Shown here one piece after another: positions 49,899-57,227 of a stretch of 57,227 bases of DNA. Within the stretch, counting starts at the first letter, position 1; each line of letters opens with the position of its first letter. Below the pieces are notes generated by a model. That model saw nothing but the letters and a program-made list of their open reading frames with translations, did not search any database and was not told the origin of the DNA. The stretch is from Massilia eurypsychrophila (GTDB taxonomy: Bacteria; Pseudomonadota; Gammaproteobacteria; Burkholderiales; Burkholderiaceae_D): NCBI RefSeq assembly GCF_002760655.1, contig NZ_PDOC01000028.1:1-57227 (forward strand), read 5' to 3'. The translations under genes and the position numbers were made by a program.

Positions 49899-50786
49899 AT
49901 GAAATTCCGATTTTGGGGGGTGCGCGGATCGATCCCGTCGCCTGGCCCTCGCACCGCGCGTTACGGCGGCAACACCACCTGCATCGAGGTATGCACGGAT
50001 GACGGCACGCTCATCATTCTTGACGCCGGCACCGGCATCTTCGCGCTGGCGCAGCAGCTGGTTGCGCGCCTGCCCGTGCGCGCCCACATCTTCATCACCC
50101 ACAGCCACTGGGACCACATTCACGGTTTGCCGTTTTTCACGCCGCTGTTTAATCGCGGCAGCCTGGTGCGGCTGCACGGCGCCGTCGATCCGGCCACCGG
50201 CAAAGGCATCGAGCACGTGCTCGGCGTGCAACTGCAAAACAGCTACTTTCCGGTCGGCGAAGCGCAGATGGACGCGACCATCGAATACCAGACGCTGACC
50301 TTTGGCGAGCAGGTCGCCGTCGGCGACGCCGTTGTCGACAATGTGCTGATGAATCACCCGTGTACCAATCTTGGCTATCGCATCACCTGCAACGGCAAGT
50401 CGGTGTTCTTCACCGGCGACCATGAGCCGTTCTACAACCTGTACCCGCAAGAGGACGCGCAGCATGCGGAGTATCAAGCGTATATGGAGCAGCGCCAGCG
50501 GGAAATCGACGAGGCAATGCGCGGCGTGGATGCGTTGATTGTCGACTGCTCGTACACGCAGCTGGAATACCCGGCCAAGCGGGGCTGGGGGCACGGCACG
50601 CTCGACTCGGCGCTGGAGATGGCGGTTCGGGTTGGCGCGAAGGTGCTGTACGTGACGCATCATGAGCCGACCCGGTCGGATGATGATCTGGAGGCGGTGT
50701 TTGCGGATTTGCTGGCGCGGCATCGGCTGCCTGCGTCGCTACAGGTGGTGCTGGCGTATGAGGGGTTGGAAGTCGAGCTTTGCTGA
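49899..50786 (+). CDS. Metallo-beta-lactamase-fold hydrolase, 295 aa
   Basis: MKFRFWGVRGSIPSPGPRTARYGGNTTC is typical of cAMP/cyclic nucleotide phosphodiesterase-like MBL proteins in Proteobacteria. The metal site is ITHSHWDHIHG (H-x-H-x-D-H), with NHPCTNLGYRI, FTGDHE and VTHHEP as later ligands. Cytoplasmic, no signal peptide. Substrate unknown. It stands alone after the phoH terminator. Confidence 0.88.
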   Translation: MKFRFWGVRGSIPSPGPRTARYGGNTTCIEVCTDDGTLIILDAGTGIFALAQQLVARLPVRAHIFITHSHWDHIHGLPFFTPLFNRGSLVRLHGAVDPATGKGIEHVLGVQLQNSYFPVGEAQMDATIEYQTLTFGEQVAVGDAVVDNVLMNHPCTNLGYRITCNGKSVFFTGDHEPFYNLYPQEDAQHAEYQAYMEQRQREIDEAMRGVDALIVDCSYTQLEYPAKRGWGHGTLDSALEMAVRVGAKVLYVTHHEPTRSDDDLEAVFADLLARHRLPASLQVVLAYEGLEVELC

Positions 50787-50874
50787 GACGCGGGTACAAG
50801 GTGAAGCTCTGAATGGATAAGAGTTGCTTATTGTGCTCGGTCGCAGGAGAGGCGTCGAGATCGGCTGACTGCAT

Positions 50875-51300
50875 TCAAGGGTGTTTCACTCTATCTGGCC
50901 AGTCCCCTTCTTCTTCAAATTCCAGTCTACCGTAGACCTCGCCGTTTATAACAATATCTTCGGTCTCCTCGAGCGAAAGCCCCTGGACAGTAACATCAAA
51001 CCCGGCCAGAGCGCGCGTGAATTCCCTGTCGTACTGCGGTGGTAAAGTTCCCTCGCTTTCATCGTGATTGAAATTTCCGCTGATGTATCGACTTTCCCTG
51101 CCATTTACTGACGCCGATATTTCACCACGAATCGCAGCCTCAACAAGCGGCATAGTGCGTGAGTAGAAGCAATACGGATCATCATCAACATGTATTTTCG
51201 ATTCGATCTGCTCCTTCAGACTGATCGCCTGTCTTTTCAGTCGAACAGGATCCACCTTAGAAAAATGCCATCCATCATATCTGACTAATTTTATGAACAC
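50875..51300 (-). CDS. Putative T6SS immunity protein, copy 2, 141 aa
   Basis: Paralogue of the 141-aa gene just upstream, equal in length and alike along the whole chain (KLVRYDxWHF, LP-x-Y-D-x-EF, GL/ALSLEETEDxxI-x-G-x-x-YG, EFEEEGDWPD-x-V-K). It is acidic and soluble. Position after a type VI effector gene, duplication and AT-richness fit a toxin-immunity role. The family itself is not one I recognise by name. Confidence 0.65.
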   Translation of the reverse strand: MFIKLVRYDGWHFSKVDPVRLKRQAISLKEQIESKIHVDDDPYCFYSRTMPLVEAAIRGEISASVNGRESRYISGNFNHDESEGTLPPQYDREFTRALAGFDVTVQGLSLEETEDIVINGEVYGRLEFEEEGDWPDRVKHP

Positions 51301-51356
51301 AATATGCCCTATGTCATGCTTTGGCTAACACATTGAGGTACGTCTCGCACGCAATT

Positions 51357-51782
51357 TCAGGGATATTTAACTTTGTCAGGCCAATCACCTTCCTCCTCAA
51401 ATTCGACCCATCCGTAGGTAATTCCGTCAATAATGACGTCCTCGGTTTCCTCTAGGGACAAGGCTTCAGCCGTGACCGTGAATCCCGATACAGCCGACTG
51501 AAACTCGGCGTCATACTCAGGCGGCAAAGTGCCCTCTTGTTTATCATGGTAATAATTTCCACTCACAAAATGTAATTGATCTAAGTCTAGGGAATTGACT
51601 ATGTCGCCTCTAATGGCCGCGTCCAAAATTGGCAATGTAACCGAATAGAAGGAATAAATATCCGCAGCCTCACTAATCTTTCGAACAATCTCGTCACGCA
51701 ACTTTGCTGCCGTACGGCGTAGGGCAACAGGATCCACCTCTGCGAAGTGCCATTGATCGTACCTAACAAGTTTCTTATACAT
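51357..51782 (-). CDS. Putative T6SS immunity protein, copy 1, 141 aa
   Basis: First gene after the effector C-terminus, ten bases from its stop, so directly coupled to it. About half its residues match copy 2 by eye. Acidic, mixed alpha/beta, no signal peptide; it would act in the cytoplasm against a cytosolic toxin. Proximity makes this the likelier cognate antidote, with copy 2 perhaps guarding against a variant toxin. Confidence 0.68.
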   Translation of the reverse strand: MYKKLVRYDQWHFAEVDPVALRRTAAKLRDEIVRKISEAADIYSFYSVTLPILDAAIRGDIVNSLDLDQLHFVSGNYYHDKQEGTLPPEYDAEFQSAVSGFTVTAEALSLEETEDVIIDGITYGWVEFEEEGDWPDKVKYP

Positions 51783-51792
51783 TTTATGATTC

Positions 51793-52444
51793 CTAAGGGA
51801 ACGTCATCGCGGTAAGTTTGGGGGATGTAAAGATACTTCGGTCTATTAGCAGAGTCTGTATCCCCTTCCCCGATTGTGACCAAACTGTGCCATTTGCGCC
51901 GAGCTCCGTTGTAGGAGCAATGACCGAAGTAAACGTCATGCCAGGGCGCAACGCTGTAATCTCCACTACCTCAAACTTCACCCCTTGCTGCGAGACTAGC
52001 GGAATTCCGAGGCGATCCGCGATCTGATCGTACCTTAAGCCCTTCAGACCTGCCAAGTCCTTTTCGGTGGCCCAGAATGCACTATTAGGACCCACCGTTC
52101 CATCGGCCGGTACGACCTTAAAAAACTTGTCACCTACTTCAACGGGGTTAGCGAGAGGCATAGACGTACCGGTTTTCATAAGCGTTTCCGATTCCGCAAT
52201 TGCGTCCTTTCGACTGAGTCCCTTCTTCTCAAATTCTGCTACCATCTTTCGCCCTTCCGGCGACTTCATTGGGTTGACCTTTAACCCATGGGTTTGATAG
52301 TTATCCCAATTGCCGCTGAACTTCGGCTTCGTCGGTGCTAGTACATGAACGCCAACTTTCACCTTGCTATGGGATGAATGGGATACCACGGGGTGGACAA
52401 TCCCAGACGTTGCAGAACCAACGATTTTCGATGGTACGGGGGGG
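51793..52444 (-). pseudogene. Effector C-terminal toxin domain, out of frame
   Basis: From the G7 run the protein continues in a new frame: PPVPSKIVGSATSGIVHPVV, a Pro-rich linker, then about 195 residues ending in IQTLLIDRSIFTSPKLTAMTFP. The final 110 residues (GDKFFKVVPADG, NSAFWATEKDLAGL, LGIPLVSQQGVKFEVVEI, GKGIQTLLIDRS) have the rhythm of ADP-ribosyltransferase or TNT-like NAD-using toxins, but I cannot name the family. It has no start of its own near the break, so it needs frameshifting, a corrected tract or internal initiation to be made. Confidence 0.6.
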
Positions 52445-53645
52445 CCGTGGATTTCGACACCCCAACCCCACGACTTCCCCTTAGCCAACCCAGCGCCAAG
52501 GAAAATACTTCCGCAGCACCGCGAGTAACGGATTCCACGTGCTGCCCCTTCTCCCAAGGGTCTGTCACAGGGACCAGAATCGCCTTGCCGATATTGACTG
52601 CACTTTCGCCTACTGAGCTCGCCGTGATGTTATCGAGTCGTACGTTTTCCGCGAGGATCTGTGCGTCGAGTTCAGCATGTAGCCTCCCACCATCCGTTCG
52701 CGTGAGTCGAACGAACTTCGGGACAGCTTTTATACCTTCGTATGCCAATTCTCCAATACCTAGAGCAGCGTCCTTCGCAAAGCCGATCAACCCTCGCCGA
52801 ACTTGAGCGTCCAGATCAGCGACGGTGCCTGGCTTGGCGCTGATCTTCTGAATAAGCCCGTCCAGCACTTTGTGTAACTGCTCAAAATTAACGTACTCGT
52901 CGAGCGCATCAAAGTTGAGCCTTTCTGCCGCGACTGCCTCGCGCGCTTTTTTAAGCACCTCAAGTTTTGCGCTTGTGCGCTGACCTGGGGGAAGCGTCGA
53001 TTCCACCGGCGAAGGAGCCGCACCCGCTGCCTTCTGTTCAGTGACAAGCTTTCCCTGCGCGCCGCCAACTCCGGACGCGTCGCAGTTGATCAAACACCGA
53101 CTATCGTGACGGGCGACAGGAACACCGTTGACTTTGACGTTAGCATGGCCGTCCAAGATCTTGACGTGGCCGCTACCAAGGGAAGTTCCGGACACGACGT
53201 GCTTGCCAGCGTCCGCCTGCACATTTTGCAGAACGTCGCCTTGGCGGTAAATCGCCGTGCCGCGTGCCTTTACATTGGGTGAGGCTGAACGCTTATGATC
53301 AAGTGTCGCAAAGCTGTTAAAGGCAATTACATCCTTGCCGACCTTGCAAAAATCCGGGGTGGTGCAAACGGCTTGCCACCCTTCAGCGTGGGCGATATGG
53401 CGCGCTTTTCCTTGGCGTCCCGATTTAGGTTGCGGTTCCTTTTTCTCGCCTTCTCCAAGATGCTTTTTGAGTTTGGCGATGTTCTGTTCAAGGTGCTGGA
53501 TCCGCTTCTCGTATTCCGCAAGTTGCTTTGAACGCGCTATCTGATCCTCAACCGCATACGGTTCAAAGGCAAGGTTGCCTTTCGCATCAGCGCCATTGGG
53601 ATTGGATAGCTTCAGCTTGCTAGCACCATCATTTCCGCCGCTCAC
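52359..53645 (-). CDS. T6SS effector N-terminal part with PAAR-like (DUF4150) domain
   Basis: GTG 53645 overlaps the DUF2169 stop (GTGA). After a coiled coil (AEYEKRIQHLEQNIAKLKKHL) comes a DUF4150 PAAR-like tip domain (CTTPDFCKVGKDVIAFNSFATLDHKR...YRQGDVLQNVQADAGKHVVSGTSLGSGHVKILDGHANVKVNGVPVARHDSRCLINC). A helical region of about 200 residues follows (to EVFSLALGWLRGS). The tip sits on VgrG and carries the toxin out of the cell. At the seven-G run (52438-52444) the frame shifts: this frame then ends after about 26 unrelated residues, while the toxin continues in the other frame. Confidence 0.82.
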   Translation of the reverse strand: MSGGNDGASKLKLSNPNGADAKGNLAFEPYAVEDQIARSKQLAEYEKRIQHLEQNIAKLKKHLGEGEKKEPQPKSGRQGKARHIAHAEGWQAVCTTPDFCKVGKDVIAFNSFATLDHKRSASPNVKARGTAIYRQGDVLQNVQADAGKHVVSGTSLGSGHVKILDGHANVKVNGVPVARHDSRCLINCDASGVGGAQGKLVTEQKAAGAAPSPVESTLPPGQRTSAKLEVLKKAREAVAAERLNFDALDEYVNFEQLHKVLDGLIQKISAKPGTVADLDAQVRRGLIGFAKDAALGIGELAYEGIKAVPKFVRLTRTDGGRLHAELDAQILAENVRLDNITASSVGESAVNIGKAILVPVTDPWEKGQHVESVTRGAAEVFSLALGWLRGSRGVGVSKSTAPPYHRKSLVLQRLGLSTPWYPIHPIAR

Positions 53646-54790
53646 GTATCCGCCCCACGCGCCGAGAGCTCGCTCGTTGACGATTGATCGCAGTCGATCA
53701 CGGCAGTAGTAGCCGCCACCAGGAGTTCGGTGACGGGGTCGCCAGCCTCCGCGTAGTGCGCGCGCCAGACAAGCGATGCCTGGCATCGGTCCAGATCGAA
53801 TCGTACGGTGTCCAGCACCGGAAGACTAACAATGCTGTCGCCGCTCGCCCGTGTGACTACCGCAATAAGGCGCCAACCCGGCAAGCGCATGTCCCGCTTC
53901 TGCGGCAGCAAGCCCGACAGAGTCACGCTTTCGTCGCCCGTCAAATGGGGAACGGCCACAAGGTCAGGGTGCGCACTCTGATAGAAGCGCGAGTCGAAAT
54001 CCTCAGGCACCATCGGGTAACGATCGTTGCGCCACTTCTCGTCATAGGCGCCCTGCAAGGCGCGCCGTGGTGTCCACCACCTCGCGATCGGCCCAAGACT
54101 ATCTGTCCCCGCGGATTGATACGGGTGCACTACCGGCTTTAGCGCATCTTCGATTTGTGGCGCGGCGATTACCTTTTGGTTACGCACCCATTTGGCGACG
54201 TGCTCTCGGGCTGCCTTGTCGAGTTTGCCGTATGCGGCCGATTTGGGCAGCCATCCAGAGCCAGCAGGATTACCGGGATGTTTAACAGTGTCCTGCTCGC
54301 CGTCCGAGGTAAGCGCTGCCGGAATATCGATACACCCACCAAAGGCCAGGCGGTAGTCGAGTGCTACATGGGTCGTTGGTTCAGTCGGTCCTAACCGCCA
54401 TCCAAAAAACTGTTTACGAAATTGCCGCGGACCGTGCAAGCGGATAATTTTTTGTACTTTCCCCACCCGAATGCCAGCGACCCAATTTATATGCGCTCGC
54501 CCTTCTGGTGCGTTAGCGTGACCGGTCACCAGGATGTCTGTCCCTGGCTTGTACGGCAGCAAGTCGCCGTCGTCTTTGACCACAGCACGAAGAGGATCCG
54601 TCGCCACCGGACCCGAGAAAGTGTCTCCCAGCACGACCGGGTGCTGCTCGCTCGCCAGCGTCATCAATTCGCCGCCAGCAGCGAAATCGAAGGTGGCACG
54701 GACCACCAGCACATCTAGCCGCTCGCCGTCCGGACCGGTCTGCTCAAACCAGAAATGGGGGACACCCGTGTGGTTTTCGATATTGGCCAT
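53642..54790 (-). CDS. DUF2169 T6SS adaptor protein, 382 aa
   Basis: MANIENHTGVPHFWFEQTGPDGERLDVLVVRATFDF is the DUF2169 opening; GWRLGPTEPTTHVALDYRLAFGG and AYDEKWRNDRYPMVPEDFDSRFYQSAHPDL are further family motifs. DUF2169 proteins load effectors with PAAR-like tips onto VgrG and are encoded between vgrG and effector, exactly as here. Cytoplasmic, no signal peptide. The stop overlaps the effector GTG. Confidence 0.88.
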   Translation of the reverse strand: MANIENHTGVPHFWFEQTGPDGERLDVLVVRATFDFAAGGELMTLASEQHPVVLGDTFSGPVATDPLRAVVKDDGDLLPYKPGTDILVTGHANAPEGRAHINWVAGIRVGKVQKIIRLHGPRQFRKQFFGWRLGPTEPTTHVALDYRLAFGGCIDIPAALTSDGEQDTVKHPGNPAGSGWLPKSAAYGKLDKAAREHVAKWVRNQKVIAAPQIEDALKPVVHPYQSAGTDSLGPIARWWTPRRALQGAYDEKWRNDRYPMVPEDFDSRFYQSAHPDLVAVPHLTGDESVTLSGLLPQKRDMRLPGWRLIAVVTRASGDSIVSLPVLDTVRFDLDRCQASLVWRAHYAEAGDPVTELLVAATTAVIDCDQSSTSELSARGADT

Positions 54791-54838
54791 TCGCTCCCGC
54801 CTTGACGAGTTACTTCGACACGGACAAACACTTCGCGC

Positions 54839-57034
54839 TTAACCCAATTCGGTTCCGTCATCGGCCACTTCGGAATCCGCTGGAAAGCTGATGGTCGGAG
54901 CGTCGCTCGCTGTGCCGGTGTTGAGGTAAATATCCGCCGGTGCGTCAGCGTGGATGTTCTGGTGACCTTTGATGTGGACGTTATTCGCCTCGATATAGAT
55001 TGCGTCCGGCAATATGCTTATTCGGGAGCTACCGACGGAGAGCGTGATTTGTTCTTTCGCGTCGACCCCATATTTGCTCCCGACTTGCACCGATTTGTGC
55101 TGGCCAACCTGCTCGGAGCTCGACATCACCACACTGGTATTCATCGCGCCCCCGACAGTGGTCTGGTAAAGGGCGCCGATGGAAAGCGCCTTGGCCAGGC
55201 CGACGGTTTCACTTTTCGCCATCAGCACGGTTTCATTTCGATTGCCGTCGATGCGCACGGCATCGTTTTTGCCGACTCTTTCGGTTCGGTTACCACCGAC
55301 GGTGATTGATTCGTTTGCACCTACCGATTCGGTCCGATTGGCGCCTATTGAAATACGTTCGTCGTGGCCGACCGTTTCGGTACGGTCATGCTTCACTTCC
55401 ACCGTTTCGTCATGATCGACAGTCTTCTTTCTGTCGTTGCCGACCGAGTGAGATTCGTCGTGCTCGACCTCGATTCGCAGGTTCTTCTCGGCGTGCAGCC
55501 AGACTTCTTCGGCGCCCTTTTTGTCCTCGAATCGCAGTGCATTCGCGGTAGCCGGTCCACCCCCCACCGTGGATCGCGTGAGAATGCCGCTCTGCGTCTT
55601 GCAAGCCGGCAGGTCCCACGGCGGCATGTTGCGCGAGTTGTAGACGCTGCCGATGATCAGCGGCCGGTCGCAGTTCCCGTCAAGGAACTGGACCACTACT
55701 TCCTGCTCGATTCGGGGCACGCTGATCTGACCGAAATTGGCGCCGGCCCAACTGGAGACCACCCTCACCCATGGCGAACTGGCCGCGTCCAAGGCCCCTT
55801 TGCGGTCCCAATGGAACTGGACCCGCACGCGCCCATATTCGTCGGTGTGAATCTCGTCGCCGGGAGGGCCAACTACTGTTGCCGTCTGCACGCCGAAGAT
55901 CCTGGTCGGCTCGCTGTTCCAGCCCCGCGTTGGGCGCCACGGGATAGTCTTACGCATGCAGCGAAAACTATTTTCGTAGCTGGACAAAGCGTCGCGGCCA
56001 TCTTGGTAATTGTTGCGCGCCCGGTGATGAACCCGCAGCACCAGATAGGGCCGCTCCGACCTGTCATCGGGCTGCCGATCCGAACCGGATTGGCGTCTGC
56101 GCGAACCGCCACTGAAATGCCCAGCCAGCTTGAACCAACGGCCGGGTTGCGCCGTGCGATCGTTTCCTTGTGCAGCGAAATCCTGGTCTCGTGCCTCGAT
56201 CTCCTCAGCACGCAGGCATGCCAATCGCTTGCTGGACTCATGACTGAATCCGTACGCACCAGTGTTTTCATATATCTCGAGATCGTAATCGCCGCCATGC
56301 TTCTGGATCGATGGGAAGAAGACGGATGGCTCGCGGTGTATATTCTTGAAGTCGAAGCTGCCGAGCGTGACTCTTCCGGCGGCGATGCGCCGCATGGCGC
56401 TCCACTGGTGCACTCCGTCATCTTCAAGAGAGCCAGCGGCACTCTGGAATGCCATTTCAGGCGTTTTGCCCTCGATGGGTTCTGCCCTGGTACTGTCGTC
56501 GCTCAACCACAGAGTGTGTCCATCCTGGCGATGTTCATACCAATAAAACAGGCCACTATCCTCAAGCCTTCGATGAATATGATTGTGGTCAGTTTCGTTG
56601 TATTGGACCGCAAGTGTCATCGGTGGCTGTTCGCCAAGGATCCGATATTTCACATCGCGTTGTGTGTAATTGCCAAAGGTTTTGTTGCACAGGTCCACGA
56701 CGCTCGCATTTTGAAAAACCGCGTTGTCCTGCCTAAGCCGCAGGAAGGCGAGCCAGGGCTTGAGAACCATGTGATAAAACGCGAAGCCGCCATCAGTTCG
56801 CACGAACTGAAACTCGAATACATAACCATTGAAGTAGCGCAGGCTGCCGTCATCGCGGACCAGGGACACCGTCACCATTTTCCCCATGACGGCCTTAAGG
56901 GAAATTGTGGCGTCGTTCGACAGTACCTCGATCGTGTAGGTGAAATCGCGCGATACCTCTTCAATTGCGTCGAAAGTGTTGGCCAGCATAGTTGCCTTGG
57001 GGCCATCCCTCCTGGGGAATTCCATCCGAAGCAA
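54839..57034 (-). CDS. vgrG: T6SS spike protein VgrG, 731 aa
   Basis: Start taken at TTG 57034 with an AGGGGG-type site upstream; an in-frame stop lies just before. Residues 1-470 are the gp27/gp5-like VgrG core (GPKATMLANTFDAIEEVSRDFTYTIEVLS, VQYNETDHNHIHRRLEDSGLFYWYEH, PGDEIHTDEYGRVRVQFHWDRKG). Residues 530-660 form a beta-helix needle of repeats T-V-x-H-D-E / S-V-G-x-N. It forms the trimeric puncturing tip. Downstream lie its adaptor and effector genes. Confidence 0.95.
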   Translation of the reverse strand: MLRMEFPRRDGPKATMLANTFDAIEEVSRDFTYTIEVLSNDATISLKAVMGKMVTVSLVRDDGSLRYFNGYVFEFQFVRTDGGFAFYHMVLKPWLAFLRLRQDNAVFQNASVVDLCNKTFGNYTQRDVKYRILGEQPPMTLAVQYNETDHNHIHRRLEDSGLFYWYEHRQDGHTLWLSDDSTRAEPIEGKTPEMAFQSAAGSLEDDGVHQWSAMRRIAAGRVTLGSFDFKNIHREPSVFFPSIQKHGGDYDLEIYENTGAYGFSHESSKRLACLRAEEIEARDQDFAAQGNDRTAQPGRWFKLAGHFSGGSRRRQSGSDRQPDDRSERPYLVLRVHHRARNNYQDGRDALSSYENSFRCMRKTIPWRPTRGWNSEPTRIFGVQTATVVGPPGDEIHTDEYGRVRVQFHWDRKGALDAASSPWVRVVSSWAGANFGQISVPRIEQEVVVQFLDGNCDRPLIIGSVYNSRNMPPWDLPACKTQSGILTRSTVGGGPATANALRFEDKKGAEEVWLHAEKNLRIEVEHDESHSVGNDRKKTVDHDETVEVKHDRTETVGHDERISIGANRTESVGANESITVGGNRTERVGKNDAVRIDGNRNETVLMAKSETVGLAKALSIGALYQTTVGGAMNTSVVMSSSEQVGQHKSVQVGSKYGVDAKEQITLSVGSSRISILPDAIYIEANNVHIKGHQNIHADAPADIYLNTGTASDAPTISFPADSEVADDGTELG

Positions 57035-57100
57035 TCGCTTGCCTTGCCCCCTGTGTCAGACTAGTTGTCGCCTCCAGATTTTATCCAAATAGAGGCAGAT

Positions 57101-57227
57101 ATGAGAACAAGGCATTCCCCAGCATTTGTCGAACAAGCACTGGTCAAGGTATTCTCCCGTGGCGGCAGGAGCGTGCAGGCAGTCGCGGACGATATCAACG
57201 TCAATTACCACACACTTAAAAATTGGA
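57101..57227 (+). CDS. Transposase N-terminus (insertion sequence), cut by window edge
   Basis: ATG 57101 after AGAGG; 42 codons are visible. MRTRHSPAFVEQALVKVFSRG followed by SVQAVADDINVNYHTLKNW is a transposase-type helix-turn-helix (IS3-like OrfA style). The element continues beyond the window. Bases 57035-57100 between it and vgrG should hold its left end; I cannot define the terminal repeat from one side. Its insertion may have removed the original upstream region of vgrG. Confidence 0.7.
   Translation, partial: MRTRHSPAFVEQALVKVFSRGGRSVQAVADDINVNYHTLKNW

Noticed and set aside
55200-55430. Tandem DNA repeats inside vgrG
   Set aside because: Degenerate repeats reflect the beta-helix needle of VgrG (T-V-x-H-D-E and S-V-G-x-N units), normal for the family.

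Overview
This 57 kb window looks like part of a high-GC betaproteobacterial chromosome, most likely an Oxalobacteraceae member (Massilia/Duganella-like). That assignment is inferred from gene content: an alaA-hom pair, Neisserial-type porin, Bug receptor, KaiC-like ATPase, split Arn lipid A module and a DUF2169/DUF4150 type VI cassette.

Bases 1 to about 15.3 kb are the early and middle part of a prophage that seems to be decaying. A compact leftward operon, mostly linked by 4-base ATGA overlaps, runs from an Arc-like repressor and a KilA-N protein near 12.3 kb through small unknown proteins, an AlpA-type regulator, a ParB-like protein, a DEAH helicase, a Toprim primase and a DUF1376 protein to a Q-like antiterminator near 3 kb. 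Past the antiterminator lie an inverted repeat, a terminator and very small genes. Between these small genes sits the most striking feature: a circularly permuted (two-piece type) tmRNA at about 1.8-2.16 kb. Its acceptor half precedes its tag half, the acceptor stem pairs across the permutation, and a near-perfect leader/trailer helix lies between the halves. The tag reads ANDAEFKVAAYA, which looks like an ordinary ...VAA tag extended by one stop-codon change. The window opens inside a proteasome-like (Ntn-hydrolase) phage gene. The right end (13.7-15.3 kb) holds frameshifted phage gene remnants and a DUF3800 gene; no integrase is visible. A tRNA-Pro(GGG) follows.

15.8-37.7 kb is host DNA. 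It contains a TonB receptor / exported BNR-repeat protein / thioredoxin-like operon, a KaiC-like ATPase with a hybrid histidine kinase, an MFS-acyltransferase fusion, a DUF2145 pair and a REP-associated transposase flanked by inverted sets of REP-like repeats. Next is a leftward uptake cluster (porin, Bug/TctC receptor, Fbp-type ABC importer, AbrB-like protein) divergent from a TctDE-like two-component system.

37.7-50.8 kb holds a REP-like palindrome, hom and alaA. Divergent from them is a lipid A aminoarabinose-type module (ArnT, SMR flippase subunit, ArnB, ArnC, stand-alone formyltransferase, ArnD). A peroxiredoxin, a PIN-PhoH ATPase and a metallo-beta-lactamase-fold hydrolase follow.

50.8-57.2 kb is a type VI secretion cargo cassette transcribed leftward: VgrG, DUF2169 adaptor, PAAR-like (DUF4150) effector and two tandem paralogous putative immunity genes. 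The effector is split by a frameshift at a run of seven G. The window ends in the start of a transposase gene.
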